64,000 bases of DNA from Macrosteles quadrilineatus (GCF_028750875.1 NW_026542595.1:81337386-81401385); one strand, 5' to 3'. Positions 1-11,605 are shown, numbered from the stretch's first letter. The notes: generated from the sequence alone by a model not told the origin. Numbers and translations are program-made.

Positions 1-283
1 ATAATCCTTTCGACGCATAACTTCTTGGCTTACCTAAAATTGTGGTAAAAATTTTTTTTATTGTTTCATAGGTTCTTAGTTAGTACTAATTGATCACTGT
101 TTTGTTTGCATTTCAAACTATTCTTCGACCTTTTTAATACAAATTTATATGTATGGTGAAATAGTTTTATACTGTGATTTGTAACATGAAAAAGTTAGCA
201 TCCGAGATATTTTTTATTTATTGGTTAGAGAGGTTTTGTTTGTGGTAAAGTTATAGCCAATAGCTCAATGCGTAATATATATA
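1..283. other. Gene-free flank left of the mariner element
   Basis: AT-rich sequence without a usable reading frame. It ends in a short TA run (about 277-285) that supplied the TA target for the neighbouring mariner-type element. I see nothing else in it. Confidence 0.6.
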
Positions 284-285
284 TA

Positions 286-705
286 CAGGGTGTCCGGTCA
301 TAAGTGTTAAATAAAATTTTGCATTAAACTACATGGTAATGGTGACAGAATGTCGCAAATTTGAGGTTCCCAACTTCAACAGTTAGAGAATAACAAATAA
401 ATTAAGATTTTTCAAAAAATATTGTAGTTGTTATGAAAAAGGTTATTTTACTCTGTTAAAAATGCACTTACTGTCAGTTTCAATGTCATTTTCAGAATCC
501 TCACAAAATTTTAAATAAATATAACACATAATCGTTGGGGTACGTAAAAATATTCTATTTAAAATTCTTCGTTAAACAAATTATTTTTATATCGACAAAA
601 ATGTAAATAACATTCAGCCATTTATTTCTCGGTTGTTGAGTTCCGGAGGGGTTATCAAATATGACTAAACACTTCCTTATTTAAAGGGCTTTACAATGGT
701 GTATA
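286..705 (+). repeat. Left terminal inverted repeat of the mariner-type element
   Basis: Pairs with 5640-6059 over about 420 bp, from CAGGGTGTCCGG at the tip to GGTGTATA at the inner edge. Ends of this length are unusual for mariners, whose terminal repeats are mostly around 30 bp, but long-TIR groups exist. Confidence 0.9.
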
Positions 706-1032
706 ACAACATTTACCTACTGTCAAATCCATGGTGAATTTTACGCACTATTGTGAAAAATCACGGTCAAGCCAAAACAGATATTGTAACAAATAATAAA
801 ATTTTACTTACTATTTTATGAGCTGACCACTGATGATGAGGGTATGTATAATTTATGATTGACCAGACTACACTTCCATCAAACTAAAGAGTTTTTTTTT
901 TAAGACTTTGGAAAATTTGTAATTAAAAAACACAACACATTAGTAAAAAACATAATACACACTACAATTTAAATATGAAATGATAGTTAACCCATTAAAC
1001 AAATCAATGACACACTTTGTCCGAAGCACAAA

Positions 1033-1079
1033 TCACAGTTTGGGTGTAAAGTGCCCACCGTTTTCCCGCAAGCAGGCCC
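1033..1079 (-). pseudogene. Displaced C-terminal tail of the mariner-type transposase
   Basis: Read on the minus strand and joined to the transposase upstream of the TAG target duplication, this stretch stays in frame and adds about 15 codons ending in GGHFTPKL and a TGA stop at 1033-1035. Mariner-type transposases usually end in a similar small-hydrophobic tail (G-x-H-F-x-x-x-L). It therefore looks like the original end of the gene, now separated from the body by the 3.1-kb foldback insertion. The frame continuity across the insertion point is seen directly; the functional loss is inferred. Confidence 0.8.
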
Positions 1080-1640
1080 TAGTAGCCCAGTCACTTTAGG
1101 TAAGAACCTAGACATGAAAGATGTAAAGCTGATTTTTTGCATGGTGATAGTATATAATAGGAAAGGTGTTTTCTGAAAGTTCCCTGAATTTCCCCCCCTT
1201 GCTTCCCCTTAAAACCCCCCTCCCCCGAAACACCAGGTTGAAAGTGTAGTGTTTTACTAAATCACCTATATCTTTTAATGTAAACGAGCTATCAGCATAA
1301 TTGTTTTTTCTTTGAACTCCCCGTTAAATTTACTTTAATAAAATAACCGTACACGTAGCATTATCTCTATTGGGTGGGATTTTATATGTGATACAAAATA
1401 AATATCATTTTATTTAACACGTGAAGTTGTAGATTAGGCCAAACGTCGGTTTTGCAGTAGGTAGTACGTCAATGTAACAACACTTTTTACCTGTTTGATG
1501 AGCTTTCCAAAAATGTATAACAATATATATTTTAATTTAAATTGTTACCGAATGAAGCCATTTAAATCCATGCTTCAAACAGCCACAAAGCGCATTTAGC
1601 GCACCATTCCAACTTGTCCAGTAAATATCTATTCTATATA

Positions 1641-2573
1641 CAGGGTTAGTAAAAAGTGTGGAGACCCCCTGTTAATTTTTTTATCGGCCCATACTAAAAA
1701 AACTAAACTCGGCACGGCTTTATGGCATGTTATGAAGTACTTTTTGGGAATAACCGCCACTTGGTGATCATCCCCAAAATGGGGGATTTTGGGGGAAACT
1801 CTAAAATTTCAAATTTTAAGCCCCATTGAGTGACCCCTCATTTTGAAGGTCCTGGTAAAAGAAAGCCAACAACGCAAATTAGAGGTATCTACCTCAATCC
1901 AGTAAAAAATGGCAATCCAGTAAAAAGTTGTATTCTGAAATTCTCAGAAGTTAAATTTAACTTACAGCTTTTCAAGTCTGGAGACCCCCTGTAAATTTTG
2001 TAACGGCTCACACTAGGAAAACTAAACTCTACACACCTTTTTGGCATGTTATGAAGTACTTTTGAAGCCTAATAGCCACTTGGTTACCAAACCCAAAATG
2101 GGGGATTTTGGGGGAAACTCAAAAACTTTAAATGATAAGCCCCATCGAGTGACCCCTCATTTTGAAGATCATAATAAAAGAAAACTAGCAAACTAGAGGT
2201 CTCTATCTTAACACAGTAAAATATGGCAGCCAATTTAATATTAAATTGCAAGTTATTTCTGATTTCTAAAGATTTCAATCAGCTTCCATTTTTTATTGGA
2301 TTGAGATAGAAACCTCTAGTTTGCGTTGTTAGTTTTCTTTGACCAGGACCTTCAAAATGAGGGGCCACTCAATGGGGCTTAACATTTAAAATGTTGTTTT
2401 TAAAGGGTTGTTTGAGTTTCCCCCAAAATCCCCCATTTTGGGGATGTACACCAAGTGGTGGTTATGCCCAAAAAGTACTTCATAACATGCCATAAAGGTG
2501 TGCCCAGTTTAGTTTTTCTAGAATGGGCCGTTAAAAAAATAACAGGGGGTCTCCACACTTTTTACTAACTCTG
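1641..2573. mobile_element. TA-inserted MITE nested in FB1
   Basis: Ends CAGGGTTAGTAAAAAGTGTG and its inverse (CAGAGTTAGT read inward from the right) are flanked by TA at 1639-1640 and 2574-2575. The left arm is present twice in direct orientation (1660-1975 and about 1976-2280), followed by one inverted arm (about 2290-2573). Each arm has a characteristic GGGGGATTTTGGGGGAAACTC stretch. There is no transposase, so it was moved in trans by a Tc1/mariner-type enzyme. Confidence 0.85.
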
Positions 2574-2597
2574 TATAATTCAGTTTTAAAAATATTT

Positions 2598-3356
2598 GTA
2601 CAACTAAATCTAGAGTTCTACTGGACCGATTTTATTAATTATTGTGTCGTTGAAAAGCTTAATTCATGTAAATTTGCAAATAATTATGAAAGTTTGTTTT
2701 TGTTACGATTTATGGTGAAAAAAAAATGTTTTCCATAAGAAATACATTGAAAACTGTGTTTTTCACACGTTTTATTTGGGTGCGACTTTTGGCTACTTAT
2801 TTTGAGTATTTCCAAAAAGTGCATGGTACCAATTTGTAGGAAATTGTATTCTCTTTCAGAATATCACCTTCCACTCTGGTGGATTTCCTCACCATTTAAA
2901 AGTTATTTGCTAAAAGGCTAAGCAACCTCTGAATTTATAGTAATGATAAAATACTGAGTAAGGGATATTTTCGTTAAACTTTGTACAACTAAATCTAGAC
3001 TTCTACTAGACCGATTTTGTTAATTAATGGGTCATTGGAAAGCCTAATTCATGTAGATTTGCAAATAATTATGAAAGTGTAATTTTATCTAATATTTGTG
3101 GTGAAATTTTTTTTCAAGTTTCTGTTTTCAAGTTTCTATTTGTAGGATCTTCTTTTGCCTGCCTTTATTAGGAATTTTCAAAAAATGCATGGTAGTTATT
3201 TGTAGTTAATTGTATTCTCTTTCAGAATATCACATCCACTTTGGTAGATTTTCCCTCCATTTAAAAGTTATTGGTAATAAGCTAAGTGATCTACAAATTT
3301 TAAGTGGTGAGAAAATACTAAATTGTTTTTTTTTTAACTTTGTACAACTAAATTGA
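2598..3356 (+). repeat. Two-copy tandem repeat of about 360-385 bp
   Basis: GTACAACTAAATCTAGA starts at 2598 and again at 2983, and a truncated third start (GTACAACTAAAT) is at 3342. The copies share the series ACCGATTTT...TTGGAAAGC...CATGTA(A/G)ATTTGCAAATAATTATGAAAGT and the later TTCTCTTTCAGAATATCAC. It is non-coding. Confidence 0.8.
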
Positions 3357-4211
3357 TTGTATAAATGATTGTATAAAGCATTGATTGTATAAATTCACTC
3401 CCACCCTTCATTGACGAAGGAACTGACGATGATGAGGGAAAAGAAAGTTGATATGTACTGTATTGTTTATGCCTTACTTAAGTGTTTTTTAACTGTAGGC
3501 TAATTAAACCTGTTGAGCATATATTTGCCTTTTCTTATAACTACCGGTTACTTAATTTTTAATCCTTGTGAGTACTTTTTTTCTTACTATTTTTGTAATT
3601 CAGTGTTCTTATTGTGCTTGTTAAACATTCACACAGGGTGTGTAAACAATAAATAAATAAAAAGTAATCATTTAGTAATATTTACTGAACAATTTGGAAT
3701 GATGTGCTAAGTGAAGCATGGATTTAAATAGCTTCATTCGGTAACAACTTAAATTAAAATATATATTGTTATACATTTTTGGAAAGCTCATAAAATAGGT
3801 AAAAAGTTTTGTTTCAAACACATTGACGTACGACCTACTGCAAAAACCAGGGTTTGACCTAATCTACAATTTTATGTAAAAAAAATAATATTTTTTGTTA
3901 TATCACAGATATAAACCCACCCAATAGAGATAATGCTACATGTAAGGTTATTTTATTAAAGTAAATTTAACGGGGAGTTGAAAGAAAAAAGAATTATGCT
4001 GATAGCTCGTTTACATCAAAAGATATGGGTGATTTAGTAAAACACTACACTTTCAACCTGGTGTTTTGGGGGAGGGGGGGGTTTAAGGGGAAGCAAGGGG
4101 GGGAAATTCGGGGAACTTTCAGAAAACACCCTTCCTATCATACACTATCACCATGCAAAAAATCAGCTTTACATCTTTCATGTCTTTGTTGGCCTTGATT
4201 TTTAACTTAAG

Positions 4212-5234
4212 TTACTGGGCTATAGCTCTTTTGCGGATTGCGCCAACTGTGACCTCATACGTCAATCTTTCCCTTACTTTCCCAGCAGCCTCAAAGATTC
4301 TCTCCCGTAACTCAACTTCAGAGTTTACAACAGTTGAGTAAACTAGACTTTTCATGTAACTCCAAACAAAAAAATCTAACGGGCTCAAGTCTGGAGATCG
4401 AGGAGGCCATGTCACACTTCCTCCACGTCCAATCCATGTCGGGTAGTTTTGGGATAGCCACAACCGAACGCTTTCAGTAAAATGTGGTGGAGCACCATCC
4501 TGCTGAAATATGATTTCAGCTCTTTGTTGAGGATCAATTTCATCCAACAACTGAGGTAGAGAGTGCTGAAGAAAATCTAGATATAAATCACCGTTCAGAT
4601 TTCCTTCGAAGATATGAGGACCAATTAACCGATCTCCAATCACACCTGCCCACACGTTGATCCCAAACCTTTTTTGAAAAGAAGCTTCTCTGGAGGCTTT
4701 TGGATTTTCATTATTCCAAAGATGCATATTGTGAATATTTATCACACCTTCTCTGGTAAAACGGGATTCGTCAGTCCATAGTATTTTTTTAAGGAAGTGA
4801 TATTCAACAATATCACGTTGAAGAAGCCAGCGGCAGAACTCCTTTCTGGATTCGAAGTCACGAGGCTCCAATCCTTGGACCTTTGTAAAATGATACGGAT
4901 GGAAGTTATTGTCCTTCAACACTTTATGTACTTTCCACCGGGACATACTAGTTTCAAGGGCAAGCTGCCTAACACTAGTAGTAGGATTATCCATAACTCT
5001 CTGAATTACACCCTCTTCAGCTGCAACATCATGCACAGGTCCTCCTTCTTTCTTCTTCTTCTCAACCGATCCTGTTTCCAGCAAACGTTGACGCACTCTA
5101 GTAAACACCTGAGTACTGGGGGTGGTGCGATCAGGATACCGATTCTGGTACTCTCTCTGAGCAGCCGACGCATTACCGTTACACAAACCATAAATAAAAT
5201 GCATTTCAACATACTCCCGAATCGAAAAAGACAT
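4212..5234 (-). CDS. Mariner-type transposase (DUF4817-like HTH plus DDE_3), 3' end replaced
   Basis: DDE/D transposase that would cut and rejoin its own element at TA sites in the nucleus. I use the ATG at 5234; the longer frame begins with GTG. Residues 5-60 form an N-terminal helix-turn-helix like the insect DUF4817 domain (REYVEMHFIYGLCNGNASAA). The catalytic motifs are WTDES (D155), QQDGAPPH (D246) and WPPRSPDLSPLD (D282), with 35 residues between the last two acidic residues by my count. The frame is open for 340 residues, but its last three codons and the TAA stop come from the terminal repeat of FB1. The native tail lies beyond FB1 at 1033-1079. The catalytic triad is intact, so activity is possible but unproven. 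The other long frames here, on either strand, are shadows. Confidence 0.9.
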   Translation of the reverse strand: MSFSIREYVEMHFIYGLCNGNASAAQREYQNRYPDRTTPSTQVFTRVRQRLLETGSVEKKKKEGGPVHDVAAEEGVIQRVMDNPTTSVRQLALETSMSRWKVHKVLKDNNFHPYHFTKVQGLEPRDFESRKEFCRWLLQRDIVEYHFLKKILWTDESRFTREGVINIHNMHLWNNENPKASREASFQKRFGINVWAGVIGDRLIGPHIFEGNLNGDLYLDFLQHSLPQLLDEIDPQQRAEIIFQQDGAPPHFTESVRLWLSQNYPTWIGRGGSVTWPPRSPDLSPLDFFVWSYMKSLVYSTVVNSEVELRERIFEAAGKVRERLTYEVTVGAIRKRAIAQ

Positions 5235-5639
5235 AGTTGACCGATCACTGTCCACATGTGACTGATAGATCGTTTTAAAATATGACTACTGGTTCGCTTT
5301 GTTTTCTTATCGCTTGGATAAAGTATTGTTATCAGTAAAATACCTGAATCTATTGACTAAATCCATTCAACAAAATAGAAATTCCGGGAGATAATTTAAA
5401 TCTTATATGAAAATTATACGATAACCGAAACTTTATCACAAACACATTTTACTACTATGTTTCTTTTCTTAGCTGGGTAGTTATAAACAAAGCGTTGCAT
5501 GCGAGAAAGAAATACAAATTATTTGTTGCCTGCACTTAAATGTATTATTCTTCACAATGGATTTTCTTTGCCCTACCATGTTTTTTTTCACAATAATGAT
5601 CGAATTACATTAGGAAATTTGAAATTCGGTAAAAACTAG

Positions 5640-6059
5640 TATACACCATTGTAAAGCCCTTTAAATAAGGAAGTTTTTAGTCATATTTGATAACCTCGCC
5701 GGAACTCAACAACCGAGAAATAAATTGCTGAATGTTATTTACATTTCTGTCGATATAAAAATAATTTGTTTAACGAAGAATTTTAAATAGAATATTTTTA
5801 CGTACCCCAACGATTATGTGTTATATTTATTTAAAATTTTGTGAGGATTCTGAAAATGTCATTGAAGTTGACGGTAAGTGCATTTTAAACAGAGTAAAAT
5901 AACCTTTTTCATAACAACTACAATAATTTTTGAAAAATCTTAATTTATTTGTTATTCTCTAACTGTTGAAGTTGGGAACCTCAAATTTGCGACATTCTGT
6001 CACCATTACCATGTAGTTTAATGCAAAATTTTATTTAACACTTATGACCGGACACCCTG
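5640..6059 (-). repeat. Right terminal inverted repeat of the mariner-type element
   Basis: Inverse copy of 286-705, with single-base differences and small indels. It is followed by the TA duplication and a short (TA)n run at 6060-6077. Confidence 0.9.
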
Positions 6060-6061
6060 TA

Positions 6062-9000
6062 TATATATATATATATAAAGAAATTTTTACAATCAGTGGT
6101 TTAGTAGATAACTTGGGTTGAAGAGGAAGGGACATTTAGCATGCCTAAAAAGAAGCTACAGTATATCGTACGATGCCCCGGCCGTATGGACTTATCTTTC
6201 TTTACAGTCTAAGGGCAAGAAAAAGATGATAATACAATCACTAGTACACTCATATTATTTAATTAAAAAAAACATCTTTCAATATTACCAGTATACATTT
6301 TTCACTACAATTAATAAGAATACTTCATATCTATATGAACGAAATTGTACATTGTTAAAAAATTAAATTTCAAAACTACATTTGACAATGTTATAGTTCC
6401 ATTGTCGTATTTCAAAGTGATAAGACACGTACACCATTTAATTAGCAGTTAATTTCCATCGTCTGATAATTAATCTAAGTTTTTACAGCTGAATTTCTAA
6501 TTATTATTATACAAAGCATTACCCGAAAGAAGATGGGGCAAAACAGCTAGTAATATTATATTTTAGACCAGTGGGCTTAGACTGTGTAACTGACCTTCTC
6601 TGCATGTAAGATTTGTATGTACTGTATAAGTTATGTCTAGTGATAAGTCGATGGTTTAATACAACAAGAGCCGAGAGGAAACGAAGGTTCCAGGAAGTAC
6701 GAGGCCCGATTGGGTGCACACAACGATACAACTCACACCCCAACTATCTATCTCAGAGTGATGTAGAGCATTATTTATTACCTTACCACATTTATTGTCC
6801 TATTCAAGAGCATTGTGTTCACAGAGGTATGCATAGGTAGCTGGTGCCTAACCTAACAGTCATTCATAGATTTCCACGATATTGGTTTATTGTTGAAAAT
6901 AAGAAAGTTATAGTAAATAATTTATAAATAAAAAATAATTGCCTATAGTAAAGTTACTTTACACACTGGTTAAAAGTGGTTAAATACTACCTCAACCACA
7001 CCACAGCACACTTTATTGTGGTTGAAATTTAAATTAACAAAGGTGCTCTTGTCTTTTCCGCGAATCCCTGAGATATAAGGACAATGCGTTACCAACAGAC
7101 CATTATATATAATTATATATAATTTTTTGGATATATACAAACAGAAGTACAGAATTGGATTAGGGAATTTGCTACGCTTTAACCAAAGCAAAGTACATAC
7201 AAATTGTTCTTGAGTTTTGATAACCGGGAAAAAGGGTCGAGTAGTATTTGCGCCGAGTAGTATTTGCGCCGCGTAGCACCAGCGCCAGCATTTAATTAGC
7301 ACCAGCTAATTAAATGAGGGAAAGCAATATCTTTTATGATTGGTTGTCAATGCTGGTTGGGATATATCGGAGGATTAATTATTGTAAGTGCAATAATGTG
7401 TAACTGTAAATTAAATTATATTTCTAGGCATCAGTTTCTAGGAATGGACTCTGGTCCATTCCATCCCCATGTTAAATTTGTAGCCAGTTTTTTTACCATA
7501 ATCGTCGCAGTTGATGTGAGCCACCGATAGATTGTGCTGATCTAAATTAATGATTTCTGTTGAATGCACAATATTTTTTCCCAATTCAAACTAATGGAAT
7601 TACTTATTGTGAGCTATAGCAACTGTTATGACCCATCAATTTGGCCAGCAAAAAAATAAGGTAGAAAATTGAGTTTTATCCACTAGCGCATTCTGTGTCT
7701 GGCTCACACAACTACGATATAAAAAAAAATTGGCTACAGCTGGGACGTCTACTGCTGTATCTAATAGTCAATGCTTTAATGATATAACCATTATCCCGAA
7801 TTTGTTTGTACTTAAAAGGTAACTAAATATTTATTACAGTCCTTCTAATACATTTTTAAGCATCTACACAGCTAAAAAGTGAATGCAAAAGTTTGTCAAA
7901 AAATGGAATATATCTATATCATTACCAAAAGTGTTGCGTATGTCTGAGGTTTTTTAAATAATAGCAATAGTGTACTGTATTTTGTTGAGAAAGTAAAAAT
8001 TTCTTTGGGTTTAACAATTCCCTGTACTGACCCTGGGGTGGCATTTGCTTTTTTGAAAACAGCATTGCTTTGTCATTTGCATTATTTGTTGACAATGAAG
8101 CCGCACGACGATATGAAGGAGGCCCCCAACAGTTCAAGAATAAAAGGCAGCTTAACTCCAAGTGTATTCCACTACACCTAACTTTCCGAAAAGATATTAT
8201 ATTGAAAGCTTTATGTAATTCATAAGGCTGAGTCAACTAATATTCACATGTCAAGTAATTTCAGCTTTAACCCCAATTAATTTCTCTCTATTATGCTAGA
8301 GGGTTCACTCATTGGCACAGAAGTACGGTATGATGACCGACGTGACGAAGGAAAAAATAAAACTTACACAGGTAAAGGGTGGACCTCCCTTTGAAGTAAG
8401 AACGTGCCTTCTCGACAAACATATATTTCCCAAATAAAAGCATGGATTTCATCTGAACTACGCTGACAAAATCACGGAAATGTTTCCCACAAAAGGTCGA
8501 CCAATACGATATTAATATTATTTAAAGGTTCTTCGAAAAGAAGAGAAACCAGATAACATAGTAATAAAAACTACTATGACGTACGGTATGGGAAATATTT
8601 TATTTATTATATGATCAACGATGTTTTGTAACTAACGCAATAGTCATTATTGTTTTTAAACTTTTTACTTATTAAAAAAGCTAAAGAGCTAAATGCTCAA
8701 AATTTGTATTATTTCACTCTATTTATCGCAGTTAGATGAATTAGCGTAAGCTTTGAAAGTAACCATCGATGTTGACGGGTTTCACCTAGTTCTGTATACT
8801 AGACTACCTTAAAATGCCTCATTTTAACATTTTATTGGCAGGGAACCTGCATATTCACTTCCTATATGTTATTCTTATGAATGGATCTTTTGACCACTTA
8901 TTTATGGACTTAAGTTGACAAGTTTCGTTTTAAGGCAGGTCTTTCTAATAAGTCTTTATACATTCTCTGAATATGTGAATATGCTGCAATAGGGTTATTT

Positions 9001-10790
9001 AGGCGTACCGTTGATATATATTAAAAGATATTAGGCAATGCTTAAAAAATTGAATGTGGCCATTATTTTGAATTTTAATAATTACCTTATTTTAGGTATT
9101 TGAGAGAAAATACTTTAAAATCCTTTCTTAGTACGCATATAAAATCTTAGAATCTGATTTTGTAGACTACTAGATGACATGAAAAATTGACCATTATTGC
9201 CTGACTTTTATTGATCCTCTTTCTCAACAACTGAGTTTTGGTTTGCTAAACAATTATTACTACTACATTGAATAAATTGGAAGTTAACCACAGTTTATTT
9301 ACTTCATCCCTTAAGAAATGTGTAAAAACAATGGTTCAGTACGATGTATCACTTAATTAAAGGGGTACCATGTGCAAAGTGCGTAATATTATTATCATAA
9401 TTTGTTATCTCTTGTTTACAGTTGCAGACGATCTATTCATGTTTTCAACTTGACTTAAAAATTGATCTGATGAGTAATCTGCTCACATTTCACCTTTATG
9501 GCATCAAAATGAAAAAGTAAATCGGTCCCGGGCATAGGTCTTACCATGCCACCTATGGTAATAACTACTTCCCTAAAGGGAAATTCGCTAACAAAAGGAA
9601 ACATATGCTATGATATATCCCCGTAATAAAATTTAACGAAATCTATCATCATTTTACAGCAATTGTTACAACAGTTTGGCTAATAGTAATAGCTAATACT
9701 AAAACAAAGTTTTACAAAAGGAAATTTCAAGGCTATTATTGTGTTACGGGATTTATTCCGTACGTATTTAGGAAGAAAAAGCACTTGTACAATATATAAT
9801 GTTTCCAAACTCGCTTCAGATGATCAATTTTAGCTTTATATGTGTTTATATATAATTTATTGTTTTACACCACTGCTAGTCATTGCTTATCCTCGAGTCG
9901 TGGGAATGATTTGCAACGGAAGTTCCGATAGATAAGAAACTATTCGGCTTATTAACGTGAGCAGTTGTTCATTATTTTTATTCCAGGAACCAGTCGTCAT
10001 CGTTGGATTTAGTTATGGTTTTCAACGGAGGAATTTAAATTTAAAAAGATTATACCACACTTTACAACAACTTTACTATTTAATTCTGGAAACTTAGGAA
10101 TTTTAACATGTATTTGCACGATGTTACTTTTGCAGTACCTAGTTAAAAACATTAAAACCCACCAAATAAAAATAAATAAATAATTATTAATGGGGCACTA
10201 CCTGTTCTGCCAGGTTTGCCAAGTAAGACGACTTATCCTTTTAAAATTGAAAATGAAAACACGCCCACTGTAGCAAACATGCAAACAAAGCTAATTTCAA
10301 ATTGGTTGAATGGATTTTTAATGAAATATTTCCAAAAGTATAATTTATGTTTCCACCTCAGGGGATATTAACATAAAAAGTATATAGGTAAGATATATGT
10401 AATAAGATAAATGTAAGATATATTTTAGAAAACTGTCACCCTCGTGGCGAATTTATAATTTTGCATTCATTGTTTGTCATTGATACACGTGTATTCAAAA
10501 TTATCATCATATAGGATAAAAGGGGTTGGCGTATAAGCTTCATTTGATTTAAATTCGTTATGTTTAATTTGTTTACTATATCTATATCTATGAAGAGGAA
10601 GTAGTGTCTGTCTGTATGCAAGTCTACGTGTGTTTGTATGTGCAAAAAGTATGTGGTTTAAGTTAACATTGAATAACATAAGTTAACATGGGTTGATTTC
10701 GTGTGGCCTGTTAATTGCTAAAATGAATTTAACCCACTAGAACTATTTACGCTTCGATATTGACCTAGGACTCAGCCCCGTGGGTTTTCA
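6062..10790. other. 4.7-kb gene-free stretch
   Basis: AT-rich with only scattered short frames that show no domain or codon signal. Small things seen: two tandem copies of the 16-mer GAGTAGTATTTGCGCC around 7238-7270; a short palindromic repeat at 9551-9590 (GGTAATAACTACTTCCCTAAAGGGAAATTCGC) that recurs near 32,200 and, inverted, near 29,540; and a degenerate copy of the dispersed repeat tail (TAGCAAACATGC) at about 10,270-10,330. Confidence 0.5.
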
Positions 10791-10799
10791 AAGTTCTAA

Positions 10800-10930
10800 T
10801 GTAAGAGTTATAAATACCTCCACAACAGCAAACCTGCCGACTAAGCGAATTTCCTTTTGTCTAAATGGATTTTCAATTAAGTCTATTTAAATAACATTAC
10901 GCTTAACGAGTACCTAGGTTTGCTGCTACA
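10800..10930 (-). repeat. 3' part of dispersed repeat R1, inverted copy
   Basis: Contains CAGCAAACCTGC...GCGAATTTCC...GTACCTAGGTTTGCTGCTACAAG, the same block found at 30,160-30,300, 36,693-36,846 and 57,805-57,912. It is truncated where the Penelope-like remnant begins. Confidence 0.7.
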
Positions 10931-11240
10931 AGGAAACTAAAAAGTGTATTAAAAAAAAATGTTAATAGCTTATAAATTTTAAATAAAAACTTCACCAATA
11001 TTTCTGAATTTTTAATTTCATGAGGCCTTTCGCCAGCTATGCTGGCATCATCAGACACATCACAAAACTCTCTCTGGGTTATTAATAGCTTGTTCAAAGG
11101 TTTATTGCGGGCATTTTCCATCACGATGGTAAAAAACAATATACAACGTTTCGGGATCTGAAATCTGATCCCTTCCTCAGGTGAAAAAAACTTAACTAAC
11201 CCGAACACATTACAAATACAACTAACAATATACAAACGCC
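10931..11240 (-). mobile_element. 3' remnant of a Penelope-like retroelement (inferred)
   Basis: Minus-strand sequence with two consecutive blocks of CTGA(T/G)GA, a hairpin and GAAA, separated by about 95 bp. It is partly open in one frame (SDDASIAGERPHE). Such 3'-flanking hairpins are known from Penelope-like elements of arthropods, and a Penelope-type reverse transcriptase fragment lies at 30.5-30.9 kb in this window. No RT or GIY-YIG domain is present here, so the assignment rests on the hairpins. Confidence 0.45.
11028..11180 (-). ncRNA. Pair of hammerhead-core-like motifs
   Basis: First motif, complement of 11028-11054: CTGATGA, then U, a 6-bp stem GCCAGC/GCTGGC closed by ATA, then GAAA. 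Second motif, complement of 11148-11180: CTGAGGA, a 6-bp stem GGGATC/GATCCC, then GAAAC. These match the conserved single strands and stem II of type hammerhead ribozymes. The first has an extra base before stem II and the second has G for U in the core. I could not define helices I and III or a cleavage site, so self-cleavage is only a possibility. Confidence 0.35.
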
Positions 11241-11449
11241 CAACCTAAGTTGGAATACACTACAGAGGGTAGCAGTAAAAAAATATGCACTGTATAGCAG
11301 TAAAATCATGATACAACATGCAAATAATCATGATACAACATGCAAATAATAACCAATCACAAAACACTATAAAAGGTGTAAAAAGTGTGTGTGGTTGTTT
11401 ATTTTTTCACCATCGTCATCTTCAATACTTAAATACTTTCTTATTTAAT

Positions 11450-11605
11450 GACGACCATACAAAGTAGGCATTTTATGCCAAGTATGAATGGAGATGAGTG
11501 TGGGATGAGTGGCGCGATCTTGTAGTCTTGTTAGTGAGTAAGGCCGACATTCCTAAGACACAGCTGTTAATTAATAGCCCATACAGCTAATGGCAACCTA
11601 GGGAC
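11450..11605 (+). repeat. Dispersed repeat, partner at 35,829-36,005
   Basis: The block AAGTAGG(C/T)ATTTTA...CCAAGTATGAATGGAGATGA...GCGATCTTGTAGTCTTGTTA...CTGTTAATTAAT is shared in direct orientation with 35,829-36,005. No coding content or terminal repeats were seen. Confidence 0.7.

Larger units (their letters stand above)
1083..4222. mobile_element. FB1: 3.1-kb foldback element, TAGCCCAGT ends, inside the transposase gene
   Basis: Ends are TAGCCCAGTC on the left and the inverse (GTTACTGGGCTA) on the right, with a 3-bp direct duplication TAG at 1080-1082 and 4223-4225. Arms of about 500 bp (1083-1585 and 3715-4222) are inverted copies with a C-rich/G-rich patch in the middle (1193-1227 and 4066-4111). 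The interior has no coding sequence; it holds a nested TA-inserted MITE (1641-2573) and a tandem repeat (2598-3356). A 3-bp TSD fits PIF/Harbinger-type integration, but no transposase is visible, so the superfamily is an inference. It shares terminal sequence and arm layout with FB2 at 49.7-53.5 kb. Confidence 0.85.
286..6059 (-). mobile_element. Tc1/mariner-type DNA transposon with 420-bp inverted ends, interrupted by a foldback element
   Basis: Both ends start CAGGGTGTCCGG and are flanked by TA (284-285 and 6060-6061), the target duplication of the Tc1/mariner superfamily. The inverted ends are long, about 420 bp (286-705 and 5640-6059), and stay very similar throughout. The interior carries one transposase gene on the minus strand. 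Without the 3.1-kb foldback at 1083-4222 the element would be about 2.6 kb, so it was a one-gene autonomous element before that insertion. The two arms differ at scattered positions only, which suggests moderate age. Confidence 0.9.

Noticed and set aside
4797..5240. 147-codon frame opposite the transposase
   Set aside because: Shadow of the transposase gene on the other strand; the transposase has clear DDE motifs.
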